Source of the DNA: Enterococcus sp. RIT-PI-f
GTDB lineage: Bacteria > Bacillota > Bacilli > Lactobacillales > Enterococcaceae
Assembly: GCF_001297065.1 (NCBI RefSeq)
Contig: NZ_LHOX01000012.1
Location: 62,001 to 126,000, forward strand
Direction of reading: 5' to 3'
DNA length: 64,000 bases
Position 1 is the first letter of the stretch. Each line of letters opens with the position of its first letter. A model generated the notes under the pieces. The model ran no database searches. It was not told the DNA's origin and saw only the letters and a list, made by a program, of their open reading frames with translations. Positions 16,457-24,723 of the stretch are shown here, in pieces. The position numbers and the translations under genes were made by a program.

Positions 16457-16533
16457 CTAGTGTAGCAAGACGGTGTAAACCCTTGATAGATTTCATGTAA
16501 AGATTCGATTGAGTTCTGTAAATCTTTTGTAAA
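16457..16533 (-). promoter_or_regulatory. Pho-box-like repeats and pstS promoter
   Basis: On the minus strand TTTACA occurs four times (plus-strand 16474-16479, 16496-16501, 16517-16522, 16528-16533), at intervals of 22, 21 and 11 bp. Gram-positive PhoP binds TT(A/C/T)A(C/T)A repeats spaced 11 bp. A possible -10 TACACT lies about 10 bp downstream of the nearest element. The match is read directly; PhoP binding is inferred. Confidence 0.65.
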
Positions 16534-16598
16534 CAAAAGGTTTGCGTTGGCACACCTTGCTTCTATTTATCGCTGATTTCCTGTATGGACACAAAAAA

Positions 16599-16617
16599 AA
16601 GAGCATCATCTGCTCTT
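16599..16617 (-). terminator. Terminator of the aminotransferase gene
   Basis: AAGAGCA / TGCTCTT pair around a 5-nt loop, followed by eight T on the minus strand, directly past the stop. Confidence 0.82.
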
Positions 16618-16623
16618 TTCTTC

Positions 16624-17796
16624 TTACTGATGGTTCGTGACATAATCCGTTAGCCGGTTCATTGCTTCCTCTAGATTCTCCATGCTGGCTGCATAACTCA
16701 ACCGTACATAGCCCTCTGCTTCGGGGCCAAAAGCAATGCCTGGAATAATCGCCAATTGATTCTTTTCTGCCAAATCAACGCAAAAGGCCATTGAATCTTG
16801 GTCAAAGCCTGTCGGTATTTTGGCAAAGAGATAAAATGCCCCAGAAGGTTTGGCGATATCAAATCCTAATCCAGTCATTTTTTCAAATAAAAAGTCACGT
16901 CGTGCCCGGTAATCAGCTTTCATTACTTCAGCATCATTGATTCCTTCAACCAATGCGCGAACAGCTGCTTTTTGTGAAATCGTCGAGGCAGCGGTCACCA
17001 AATATTGGTGTACTTTGATGATCTCTGCAGTCAGATTTGCTGGAGCGAAAATAAAGCCGATCCGCCATCCCGTCATCGCATGTGATTTTGACAATCCATT
17101 GATGACGATCGTTTGATCCCGCAAATACTCAGCAATTGACACATGTGGTTCATCATACGTCAATTCTGAATAAATCTCATCGCTGATGACGAAGACTGGA
17201 TATTTTTTCAGTACATCTGCTAGTGCTTTGACTTCTTCTCGGGTATATACCACACCTGTAGGGTTGCTTGGATAATTCAAAATAACGGCTTTCACTTGAT
17301 CACCGTGTTCTTCTAGCGCGGCTTCTAAGACATCCGGTGCCAAAACAAATTCATTGTCTGAGGTGTCTAAATAGATCGGTGTTGCATGAGCCAAAGTGAT
17401 GATTGGTTCATATCCCGGATAGATAGGTGCAGGTAAAAGCACTTTGTCGCCTGGTTCTAATGTTGCCAATAAGGAAGCCGAGATGGCCTCTGTCGCCCCG
17501 ATCGTGACTAGTACTTCTGATTGATGATCATAATCCAATTGGTATTTTGTTTTTAGGAATAGACTGGCAGCTTCCCGCACGTCGGCAAGTCCTGCCATAC
17601 CAGAGTAGTGACTGAAATTTTGTTCGATCGCTGTCACCCCAGATTGTTTGACGTGTTCTGGTGTATTGAAATCAGGCTCCCCCAACGTCAATTTTAATAT
17701 ATCTGGAATCGATGAAACCCGTTCGTCGAATGTACGAATCAAAGATACCGCGATTTTGTAAACTTCTTGATTAAATCGTTGACTGACATCTGCCAT
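16624..17796 (-). CDS. Class I/II PLP-dependent aminotransferase (PatA/AraT-like)
   Basis: This 390-aa fold-type I aminotransferase shows KLTLGEPDFNTPEHV at the N-terminus, YPGYEP, NYPSNPTG (substrate/PLP contact), SDEIYSELTYD, and SKSHAMTGWRIGF, which holds the Schiff-base Lys. These place it with Bacillus PatA and streptococcal/lactococcal AraT, enzymes of lysine/diaminopimelate or aromatic amino acid transamination; sequence alone does not separate them. AAAGGAG precedes the ATG. It is monocistronic. A short hairpin (CAATAG / CTATTG at 17821-17837) lies in its leader with no obvious function. Confidence 0.9.
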   Translation of the reverse strand: MADVSQRFNQEVYKIAVSLIRTFDERVSSIPDILKLTLGEPDFNTPEHVKQSGVTAIEQNFSHYSGMAGLADVREAASLFLKTKYQLDYDHQSEVLVTIGATEAISASLLATLEPGDKVLLPAPIYPGYEPIITLAHATPIYLDTSDNEFVLAPDVLEAALEEHGDQVKAVILNYPSNPTGVVYTREEVKALADVLKKYPVFVISDEIYSELTYDEPHVSIAEYLRDQTIVINGLSKSHAMTGWRIGFIFAPANLTAEIIKVHQYLVTAASTISQKAAVRALVEGINDAEVMKADYRARRDFLFEKMTGLGFDIAKPSGAFYLFAKIPTGFDQDSMAFCVDLAEKNQLAIIPGIAFGPEAEGYVRLSYAASMENLEEAMNRLTDYVTNHQ

Positions 17797-17907
17797 AAAT
17801 GGTCACTCCTTTAGTGTAAGCAATAGTTTCGCTATTGTTGTTAATCCTACCACAAAATCGAAACAAACTTAAGATAAAACGCGAATTAAATTAAAAACCA
17901 ATTTCGT

Positions 17908-17936
17908 TTGATTATAAACCAACATTAATATATAAT
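17908..17936 (+). promoter_or_regulatory. Promoter of the DUF2087 regulator gene
   Basis: TTGATT (17908-17913) and a perfect TATAAT (17931-17936) are 17 bp apart, 33 bp upstream of the start codon. Confidence 0.72.
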
Positions 17937-17969
17937 GTCTATAAATAAGTAAACAAGAAGGAGTTAATT

Positions 17970-18689
17970 ATGGAAAACAGCATTGTAGATAAATTAAACG
18001 ACTATCAACGCGGCTTTAGTCAAACAGAAACTACTTACCACTGCCTATTTTGCACGGCCACTTTCAACAAAGAAGAAATCTATCCCCATGATGGTCACTT
18101 TTTTACTGCCTACAATCGAATCAATACCCATATTGCGGATACACATGGTGGCCCCATCGCTGGCCTTTTGGCTCAATCGAAAGAACAAACCGGTCTATCC
18201 GAAAGCCAACAAGAGATCCTACAACTCTTTGCTGAAGGCTTGAAAGACGCTGTCATCGCCCAACGTTTAGGTATTTCAACCTCAACAGTTAGAAATCATC
18301 GGTTTAAATTAAAGGAAAAACAACGACAGGCGCTGGTTTTTTTAAGTATTATGTCCTTGTTGCAAGACACGCCCGAAGTCCCGCCTCATAAAGGGGCCAC
18401 AATGATTGATGATCGGTATGCGATCACAGCGGATGAACGCAAAAAAATTATTGCAACCTACTTTGATGAAGCTGGATTTATCAAGCAATTCCCTAGTAAA
18501 GAAAAGCGGAAATTGGTCGTCTTGGGTGTACTTGCAGAGCGCTTTGATTCAGGAAAAAACTACTCAGAAGCCGCTGTCAATGATATCTTGAAACAAGCAA
18601 TCAGCGATTATGTCACCGTTCGACGCTATTTGATTGAATATGGGTTCATGAAGCGAACAAATGACGGAAAAACCTATTGGCGTACCTAA
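17970..18689 (+). CDS. LuxR-type HTH / DUF2087 domain regulator with an N-terminal Cys-His motif
   Basis: This 239-aa protein has three visible parts. Residues 24-60 hold CLFC...H...H...H, resembling a C2H2 zinc-binding motif. Residues about 75-130 carry a GerE/LuxR-type HTH (LSESQQEILQLFAEGLKDAVIAQ, ISTSTVRNHRFKLKEK). Residues 165-239 form a DUF2087 domain (FPSKEKRKLVVLGVLAERF, YLIEYGFMKRTNDGKTYW). DUF2087 is often attached to HTH domains, but no ligand or regulon is known to me. GAAGGAG precedes the ATG. It is monocistronic with its own promoter and terminator. It is probably a transcription factor; target unknown. Confidence 0.85.
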   Translation: MENSIVDKLNDYQRGFSQTETTYHCLFCTATFNKEEIYPHDGHFFTAYNRINTHIADTHGGPIAGLLAQSKEQTGLSESQQEILQLFAEGLKDAVIAQRLGISTSTVRNHRFKLKEKQRQALVFLSIMSLLQDTPEVPPHKGATMIDDRYAITADERKKIIATYFDEAGFIKQFPSKEKRKLVVLGVLAERFDSGKNYSEAAVNDILKQAISDYVTVRRYLIEYGFMKRTNDGKTYWRT

Positions 18690-18690
18690 A

Positions 18691-18728
18691 AAAACAGCCA
18701 TCCTCTTATACATGAGGAAGGCTGTTTT
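18691..18728. terminator. Bidirectional terminator
   Basis: AAAACAGCC (18691-18699) pairs with GGCTGTTTT (18720-18728), with an inner CCTC/GAGG stem. It has T-tracts on both strands and lies between convergent genes. Confidence 0.85.
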
Positions 18729-18769
18729 TCGTGATGTCATTTGTTTCGTGCACTCATGTGTATCACCAA

Positions 18770-19294
18770 TTATTTTTCTTTCAAGAAAATTTTCTTGATG
18801 ATCAATTTATCAAACAATTGGGTTTGGTTGTCTTGTTCACCAATCACTTCTGCAGTGATTGCTTTACCATCTTGCTTCTTTCTAAGTTGATAGATGATTT
18901 TCCCAGATTCTTTCAGTTCACTGATCATATCAACGACACCGCCAAAACCTGTTTTTCGGGTAATAAATCCTAAAGCAACCATCCGCTCATCTAAGTTCTT
19001 AGCGGAAATGCTGGCCCCCGTGATCAAGGCTTGACGCATGATATGCAGAAATTCTTCCAATCCTTCAACTGCCGGCTCTTCGATTTCTTCTACTATCGGT
19101 CTGGCCCGCAACGCATGTAATTCTTGTAATAACTTTTCGTATTGCTCTTGTGTCAGCATGACCCCCGCCACTTTTTCACGATTGAATACATAGACGGCTG
19201 TCCCGGCTTCTCGCGCTTGATTAAATACATCCATCGGAGATTTTTTTACTTCAGTGATCGAAGTAGTGGGAACATCCAGCTTCTTCAGTTCCAT
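18770..19294 (-). CDS. Phd/YefM-like protein with C-terminal extension (orphan antitoxin-like)
   Basis: This 174-aa protein has an N-terminal half (about 1-70) with the Phd/YefM antitoxin pattern: TSITEVKKSPMDVFNQAREAG, AVYVFNREKVAGVMLTQEQYEKL. The remaining 100 residues (LDERMVALGFITRKTGFGGVVDMI and on) form a separate charged domain not found in short antitoxins. The start at 19294 follows a GGGAGGA site; the longer frame is unsupported. No toxin-like gene (Doc, YoeB, RelE) lies next to it. It may therefore be a stand-alone DNA-binding regulator rather than part of a toxin-antitoxin pair. Confidence 0.8.
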   Translation of the reverse strand: MELKKLDVPTTSITEVKKSPMDVFNQAREAGTAVYVFNREKVAGVMLTQEQYEKLLQELHALRARPIVEEIEEPAVEGLEEFLHIMRQALITGASISAKNLDERMVALGFITRKTGFGGVVDMISELKESGKIIYQLRKKQDGKAITAEVIGEQDNQTQLFDKLIIKKIFLKEK

Positions 19295-19407
19295 AATCAA
19301 CGTCCTCCCTGTTCTCAACGCATTCATTATAGCATAAAGTATCTCAGAGGCTATACAAGATTTTGGTTGCAAAAGTAAAAGCCGCGTTGATTGTCCGTTG
19401 TTGGAGG

Positions 19408-21555
19408 TTATCTCTCATGTGCTTCTTTTTTGATTGACAGGGTCATGGCATTGAGCGCGACAATAATCGTACTTAACGACATGAGGATCGCCCCCACTGC
19501 TGGATTCAATAAAATACCTAAAGGCGCTAAGACCCCTGCAGCCAATGGGATTGCTACGATATTATACCCAGCTCCCCACCAGAGGTTTTGGATCATTTTG
19601 CGACGGGTTTGTTTGGCCAATGACAAAAAGTGCAAAACATCATTGGGATTGCTATTGGTCAAAATGACATCTGCTGAATCGATGGCCACATCTGTTCCTG
19701 CCCCAATGGCAATGCCGATCGTTGCTCTGGCTAAACTTGGCGCATCGTTGATACCGTCGCCAACCATTACCACACGTTTGCCTTGTGCCACGTAAGATTT
19801 GACCAGCTGTTCTTTGTCTTCTGGCAACAGTGCAGCGTGAACCTCATCGATCCCTAAATAGGCTGCCACAGCCTCAGCTGCTTCTTGATTGTCGCCAGTT
19901 GCCATGATTGGTGTGATTTGCATCTCTTTCAACGCCCGAATAAAATCAATGGCTTCTTCTTTGACCTGATCCCCCAAGGCGATAACGCCTGCGATTGCGC
20001 CTTGATGAACAAGAAAACTGATCGTATTGCCTTGTTCTTTGAAGGATTTGATTTTGTCCTCTGGCACAGTCAGTCCCAATTGTGTCAACCCTTTTTGATT
20101 GACGATCTTCCATGTTTCTTGATCGATCACACCGGACAAACCGATACCAGCCTCGGTTTGGATATCCGTTGCTGCTTTGGGTGAAATATTTTCTGCAGCA
20201 GCTTTTGCTAAAATACCTTCTGCAATTGGATGATTGGCCGTTTTTTCCAACCCTGCAAAATAGGCAAGTACATCATTATTTGTCATTGTCCCCATCGATA
20301 AAACATCTGTGACCGCAAAAACGCCTTGTGTCAAAGTACCTGTTTTATCTAGGATCAATACATCGATCTCATGGGCATTTTCCAATGCTTGCCGGTTTCT
20401 CAGCAAGAGGCCATTCTTAGCAGCAATCGACGTCGAACGCGCGATCACTAATGGAACCGCCAGCCCTAATGCATGAGGACAAGCGATGACAAAGACAGTC
20501 ACCATTCGGTCAAAGGCAGTGGGCAGATCTGAGAGATAGAGCCAAACGATAAACGTGCCAATTCCTGCGATCAACGCAACATAAAACAACCATTTGGCGA
20601 CTGTGTCCGATAACGTTTCTAATGACGACTTATCCGCTTGGGCATTCCGTACCAATTCCATCACTTTTGCCAAATAGCCGCTTTCTCCCGTACCCGTTAC
20701 TTGGATCACGATCGATCCATTGCCATTGACAGAACCACCTATCACAGATTGTCCGCTTTTTTTTGTGACGCGCTTAGACTCTCCGGTCACGGCAGACTCA
20801 TCAATCGTTGTTTCCCCTTCAATCACTTGCCCATCGGTAGGCACCTTATCACCAGCGCGTACGATCAGATGATCGCCTTCGACTACTTGATCCAATGGAA
20901 CACGTTCTTCCCCATGATCATTTTTGCGTGTGACCTCTTTGGGCAGCAGGGCAGCCAATTGCTCAACCGCATTGCCAGCGTTCATCACTGCATTCATTTC
21001 GATCCAATGGCCTAATAACATGATGACGATCAATGTAGCCAGTTCCCAGAAAAAGTCCATCACATGCCCGCCGCTTAAGAAATGATTGGCAATGAAGGCA
21101 TATAAACTATAAAAATAGGCAACACTGATTCCCATAGCAACCAATGTCATCATCGCTGGACTCTTTTGCTTCAACTCCATTTTGGCGCCACTTAAAAAAG
21201 GCGCACCGCCATAAAAGAACAATATCGTCGCTAAGATCAGGACCAGCCAGTCTGAACCTGGAAACGTAAATTGAAAAGGCAGATCGACCCCCATCATTGG
21301 TGATAGAAATATGATTGGTATGGCGAGAACCAATGAGAGCCAAAACTTTTGTTTAAAATTCCCCATATGCATACTATGATCCATGCCACTCATGTCGTGA
21401 TGATCGTGAGTGGTCATCTGCATATGATCCATATGATCGTGATCTTCATGATCGTGATCTTCATGATTGTGATCTTTATGTTCGTGATTCATCTGTTCAT
21501 GATCCATCTGATGATGATCCGTCATGGTATGATTATCTGAACGATATTTTCCCAT
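19408..21555 (-). CDS. copB: CopB-type copper-translocating P-type ATPase
   Basis: This 715-aa P1B-type ATPase should export copper across the membrane. The N-terminus is a His/Asp/Met-rich metal-binding tail (residues about 8-70, repeated HDHED). Then come transmembrane helices, the A-domain TGES, the membrane CPH motif (IACPHALGLAVPLV), which marks the CopB rather than the CPC CopA branch, the phosphorylation site DKTGTLT, NHPIAEG, and MVGDGINDAP. CxxC-type N-terminal domains are absent. It is last gene of copY-copZ-copB, 37 bp beyond copZ, under the cop box upstream of copY. No CopA (CPC-type) gene is beside it. Confidence 0.95.
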   Translation of the reverse strand: MGKYRSDNHTMTDHHQMDHEQMNHEHKDHNHEDHDHEDHDHMDHMQMTTHDHHDMSGMDHSMHMGNFKQKFWLSLVLAIPIIFLSPMMGVDLPFQFTFPGSDWLVLILATILFFYGGAPFLSGAKMELKQKSPAMMTLVAMGISVAYFYSLYAFIANHFLSGGHVMDFFWELATLIVIMLLGHWIEMNAVMNAGNAVEQLAALLPKEVTRKNDHGEERVPLDQVVEGDHLIVRAGDKVPTDGQVIEGETTIDESAVTGESKRVTKKSGQSVIGGSVNGNGSIVIQVTGTGESGYLAKVMELVRNAQADKSSLETLSDTVAKWLFYVALIAGIGTFIVWLYLSDLPTAFDRMVTVFVIACPHALGLAVPLVIARSTSIAAKNGLLLRNRQALENAHEIDVLILDKTGTLTQGVFAVTDVLSMGTMTNNDVLAYFAGLEKTANHPIAEGILAKAAAENISPKAATDIQTEAGIGLSGVIDQETWKIVNQKGLTQLGLTVPEDKIKSFKEQGNTISFLVHQGAIAGVIALGDQVKEEAIDFIRALKEMQITPIMATGDNQEAAEAVAAYLGIDEVHAALLPEDKEQLVKSYVAQGKRVVMVGDGINDAPSLARATIGIAIGAGTDVAIDSADVILTNSNPNDVLHFLSLAKQTRRKMIQNLWWGAGYNIVAIPLAAGVLAPLGILLNPAVGAILMSLSTIIVALNAMTLSIKKEAHER

Positions 21556-21592
21556 CCTTACATCCCCCTATCCTCAGCTTTCATTGTGCAGG

Positions 21593-21805
21593 CTATGCCC
21601 GAAACTGACCAGTATAGCCGGCATCTGTCACTGCTTTGATCAGCATGTCATCCGTCACTTGGGTTTCATCATATTTCACTTTGCTTTGTGCTTTCTTCAA
21701 ATCAACTTTGGCTTTTTTGACACCTGGTACGTCACTCAAAGCTTGCTCGACTTTGGCAGCACAATGGGCACAATTCATCCCGTTGATCGTCATGATTTTT
21801 TTCAT
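21593..21805 (-). CDS. copZ: Copper chaperone CopZ
   Basis: This 70-aa cytosolic heavy-metal-associated domain protein carries Cu(I) to the CopY repressor and to ATPases. The metal site is MNCAHC (residues about 10-15: GMNCAHCAAKVEQAL), followed by the usual beta-alpha-beta pattern (KVDLKKAQSKVKYDE, DAGYTG). Length is standard. It lies between copY and copB, 32 bp after copY, with an AAGGGG ribosome site. Confidence 0.97.
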   Translation of the reverse strand: MKKIMTINGMNCAHCAAKVEQALSDVPGVKKAKVDLKKAQSKVKYDETQVTDDMLIKAVTDAGYTGQFRA

Positions 21806-21837
21806 CTTAATTCCCCTTTTCTGTTTAGTTATCTTGG

Positions 21838-22290
21838 TTAATGCCCATGGACCTTACACTGACACTGACCAGGAATACAATTACAATCGATCGTAGCAAC
21901 TGGCTGTTTTGCAGCGAGTGCTTCTTGCAGCATGGCGATATCCGCTGCAGTCAATTCGGCTTCCATGATCATTTCGGCGATCGTTTGGCCAATTTTTTTG
22001 GCGCAAATATGAGAAAATAAATTCTCTGTTGCACTGCAAACAGTCGCCTCTTCTGAAACCAATGGTGTATAAATAAATTTCTTTCCTTGAGATTCCGGCT
22101 GTAAGATCCCTTTTTTGACCAAACGCCCTAAAAGCGTTTTGACGGTTGCCGCTTTCCAATTTTTGTTTGCACTGAGCAAATCAGTGATTTCTTTGGCAGT
22201 CGATTGGCCCATAGTCCAAATCACGCGCATCACTTCCCACTCGGAATCGCTGATTTTGATAGGTTCCTTGATTGTTTCCATTGTTGACAC
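21838..22290 (-). CDS. copY: Copper-responsive repressor CopY/TcrY
   Basis: CopY is a BlaI/MecI-type winged-helix repressor that releases the cop promoter when Cu(I) from CopZ displaces its structural zinc. The 150-aa protein has the N-terminal winged helix ([37 protein letters not shown]) and the C-terminal metal motif [10 protein letters not shown] (CxCxxxxCxC). A GTGAGGTG site precedes the ATG. A consensus cop box lies in the promoter 26-35 bp upstream, so autoregulation is expected. Confidence 0.96.
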   Translation of the reverse strand: MSTMETIKEPIKISDSEWEVMRVIWTMGQSTAKEITDLLSANKNWKAATVKTLLGRLVKKGILQPESQGKKFIYTPLVSEEATVCSATENLFSHICAKKIGQTIAEMIMEAELTAADIAMLQEALAAKQPVATIDCNCIPGQCQCKVHGH

Positions 22291-22316
22291 CTCACTTTTA
22301 TAAACCCGATAACCAA

Positions 22317-22345
22317 AGTTTACAACTGTAATCGTAATTTGTCAA
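22317..22345 (-). promoter_or_regulatory. cop promoter and cop box
   Basis: On the minus strand, TTGACA (22340-22345) and TAAACT (22317-22322) are 17 bp apart. The operator TACAGTTGTA (22321-22330) fits the cop-box consensus TACAnnTGTA exactly and overlaps the -10. I see one box; E. hirae has two. Confidence 0.82.
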
Positions 22346-22352
22346 AAAAAGA

Positions 22353-22377
22353 TGCTTCATTCATCAAGAATGAAGCA
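22353..22377 (-). terminator. Terminator of galM, abutting the cop promoter
   Basis: TGCTTCATTC / GAATGAAGCA is a perfect 10-bp stem, followed on the minus strand by TTTTTTTG. The T-tract runs into the -35 element of the copY promoter. Confidence 0.87.
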
Positions 22378-22394
22378 CACCTGTAGTTCTCTCT

Positions 22395-23387
22395 TTATAA
22401 ATGGACACGATACGTCGTGACGGAGTGGAACGGGGTGTCAGGGCGCAAGCTGATATCGCCAAATTGACTATATTTTTCCGTACCTGGAACGCCTTGTGTT
22501 TCGATCGCCATTGCGCCATGATTCGCCATTGGACCGGTTTTCATTGCTGCCCCGACTTCGCCCGTTCCAGTCGTATAAATCACGACTGCGGGACGGTCTG
22601 TTGTCACGGTTAAGCGCACTTTCTGATCTGGGCTTGTCACTTGCAGATCCCAGGCTTGATCATGATCAAGTAAAAATGGATCATCTAATAACGTATCCCC
22701 AATCTCACGTTCGTTCGTAAAATCAAATTTGGTTCCTGTGACCGCGGTTTTTTCTCCAGTTGTCGTAACATCCTCATTGGTTTCTGCGACATGTTGGGCA
22801 TTGATCTGGACCAAATGTCCATCAATGGCTTGCTGGGTATCCCCTGTCAAGTTGAAATAGCCGTGGTTGGTCGGGTTGAATAGTGTTGCTTGATCCGTGA
22901 CAGCATCGTATGCAATGGATAGTTCGTGGTCATTTGATAACGTATAGGTCACTTGATAGCGAACATTACCCGGAAATCCCCCCGTCCCATCCGTACGGTT
23001 CGTCGTAAAAATCACCCCTGCGCTATTTGCCTCTTCGAAAGTTTCAGCAAGCCAAGTATCCGTATCTAAGCCTTTGAAACCACCATGCAGCGTATTGCCA
23101 TCATCATTGTCTTCTGTTTGGTATTCTGTACCATCGATCACGAAACGGGTACCAGCGATCCGTCCCGCGACAGGTCCGATCGTTGCACCATAATAGCGGG
23201 CATCGATATGTCCTTGGATCGAGTCATACCCCGCTACAATATCTCTTCCTTCTTCGATTGGAATGACCCAATCTAATAAGCGAGCACCTTCAGGACTTAC
23301 TCTAACAATGGTACCGCTCTCATTCGTCAACTCATAAATCGTTCCCATTGTATCTGAAGTCAGTTGTTTGACACTTGTCATTTGCAT
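22395..23387 (-). CDS. galM: Aldose 1-epimerase
   Basis: Mutarotase interconverts alpha and beta anomers of hexoses in the cytoplasm, mainly galactose feeding the Leloir pathway. The 330-aa protein has YYGATIGPVAGRIAGTRF, ntLHGGFKGLDTDTW (catalytic-site His), NPTNHGYFNLTG (second active-site His), and a C-terminal AIETQGVPG containing the catalytic Glu. The start at 23387 follows GGAAAGAAGG; an upstream extension of 22 codons has no ribosome site. No other gal genes are nearby, so its physiological sugar is uncertain. Confidence 0.94.
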   Translation of the reverse strand: MQMTSVKQLTSDTMGTIYELTNESGTIVRVSPEGARLLDWVIPIEEGRDIVAGYDSIQGHIDARYYGATIGPVAGRIAGTRFVIDGTEYQTEDNDDGNTLHGGFKGLDTDTWLAETFEEANSAGVIFTTNRTDGTGGFPGNVRYQVTYTLSNDHELSIAYDAVTDQATLFNPTNHGYFNLTGDTQQAIDGHLVQINAQHVAETNEDVTTTGEKTAVTGTKFDFTNEREIGDTLLDDPFLLDHDQAWDLQVTSPDQKVRLTVTTDRPAVVIYTTGTGEVGAAMKTGPMANHGAMAIETQGVPGTEKYSQFGDISLRPDTPFHSVTTYRVHL

Positions 23388-23468
23388 ATTCCTTCTTTCC
23401 TTTACATTTTGATAGCCACCTTCAGTATAGACTTTCATGACACTCCGCGTCAAATATGCACAAAAAAA

Positions 23469-23489
23469 AACAAGCAGTACCTGCTCGTT
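23469..23489 (-). terminator. Terminator of tagO
   Basis: AACAAGCAG pairs with CTGCTCGTT (one mismatch) around a 3-nt loop. It is followed by a 7-9 nt T-run on the minus strand, immediately after the tagO stop. Confidence 0.7.
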
Positions 23490-24704
23490 TCATTTTTTGT
23501 GCTTTGGTTGATAGTGTTTGCGCTTCATTCGTTCATCTTTGATTTGCGCAGCATCTTCAATGCGTTCTTTTTCTGACTTTCTTTCGGTCCGTTTCTCCGA
23601 ATGATCCTTCAGTATCTCCTGGCGATACCGACGATTGCCTAAAAATTTCAATGCATGCATCAGAGGCTGCCGGTTTTCTCCCACCAAACCAATCAATTCA
23701 ATAAATAATTCAATCCCAAAGCCAGTACTGATGATCAGCAATATGATCGCCGTGTTGCTGGCATAATTCATCAGCAATGCAATAAATGAAAAGACCAATG
23801 CCAGTGCATAGATCGTCAAAACGGTTCCTCGGTGCGTAAATCCTAACGATAGCAGCCGATGATGCAAATGCATTTTGTCGGCAGATGAGATTTTTTGTTT
23901 ATTGAACTTGCGGCGGATCATGGCATACACTGTATCCGTGATTGGTACACCAAGAATCAGCATTGGTGTCACAACTGTGATGAACGTGGCATTTTTTAAC
24001 CCTTGCAATGACAATACTGAAATCATAAAGCCCAGAAACAAAGCCCCTGTATCCCCTAAGAAAATCGTTGCGGGATAAAAATTGTATGGGAAGAAACCGA
24101 CGATCGCAGCAATCAGTGTGAATATCACCATAGGTACCTCTACCGAATTCGGCAAGAAGAAATAACTGATGATCCCTATCGTGGTCAAACTGATGATCGA
24201 CACCCCACTAGCCAACCCATCTAATCCATCAATCAAATTGACTGCATTGGTGATCGCCAAAATCCAAAGAATCGTCATTGGCAGACCCAGCCAGCCCAAA
24301 TCAAATACGCCAATATATGGAATCGATATCGTGCTGATTTTGATATCGGCCACAAAATAAATGACGAGTGCGGCAATCGTCAAGCCCATCACTTTCTGCA
24401 ACGGACTCAATTCAAAGATATCATCCATTAACCCTGTAAAGACCACAATCGCAGCCCCCAGAAGCATTGGCCATACATAATCGAATGGAAGCATTTCTCG
24501 AAATTCCCATAATAAAGCAAAAGAAAAAGCAAGGAAAATACTCAATCCGCCTGCTGTTGGCATGGTCTTGGTATTGATCCGCCGATCGCCTGGTCGATCT
24601 ACCGCGCCGATTTTAAATGAAACCAATTTGATGATTGGCGTGAGGATCAATGAGATGATCATCGTGATAAACAAACGTACCACAAATTTAAAGGCAAAAT
24701 CCAT
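23490..24704 (-). CDS. tagO: Undecaprenyl-phosphate GlcNAc-1-phosphate transferase (TagO/WecA family)
   Basis: This polytopic membrane enzyme makes undecaprenyl-PP-GlcNAc, the first lipid intermediate for wall teichoic acid and other wall polymers. The 404-aa protein has about ten helices and the family motifs GLMDDIFELSPLQK (Asp pair), NAVNLIDGLDGLASG, FLGDTGALFLG and KMHLHHRLLSLGFTHR. The last 50 residues form a very basic cytoplasmic tail (RKSEKERIEDAAQ... KRKHYQPKHKK). An unlinked paralogue, MraY, is at 52716-53678. It lies 20 bp downstream of the BrkB-family gene, perhaps in one transcript. Confidence 0.94.
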   Translation of the reverse strand: MDFAFKFVVRLFITMIISLILTPIIKLVSFKIGAVDRPGDRRINTKTMPTAGGLSIFLAFSFALLWEFREMLPFDYVWPMLLGAAIVVFTGLMDDIFELSPLQKVMGLTIAALVIYFVADIKISTISIPYIGVFDLGWLGLPMTILWILAITNAVNLIDGLDGLASGVSIISLTTIGIISYFFLPNSVEVPMVIFTLIAAIVGFFPYNFYPATIFLGDTGALFLGFMISVLSLQGLKNATFITVVTPMLILGVPITDTVYAMIRRKFNKQKISSADKMHLHHRLLSLGFTHRGTVLTIYALALVFSFIALLMNYASNTAIILLIISTGFGIELFIELIGLVGENRQPLMHALKFLGNRRYRQEILKDHSEKRTERKSEKERIEDAAQIKDERMKRKHYQPKHKK

Positions 24705-24723
24705 CTTGTTTACTCGCTTTCCA

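Noticed and set aside
17821-17837. Regulatory hairpin in the aminotransferase leader
   Set aside because: A 6-bp stem without a T-tract, operator pattern or conserved motif is too weak to call.
19408-21555. CopA-type (CPC) or silver/cadmium ATPase
   Set aside because: The membrane motif is CPH and the N-terminus is His-rich without CxxC domains, so CopB fits better.
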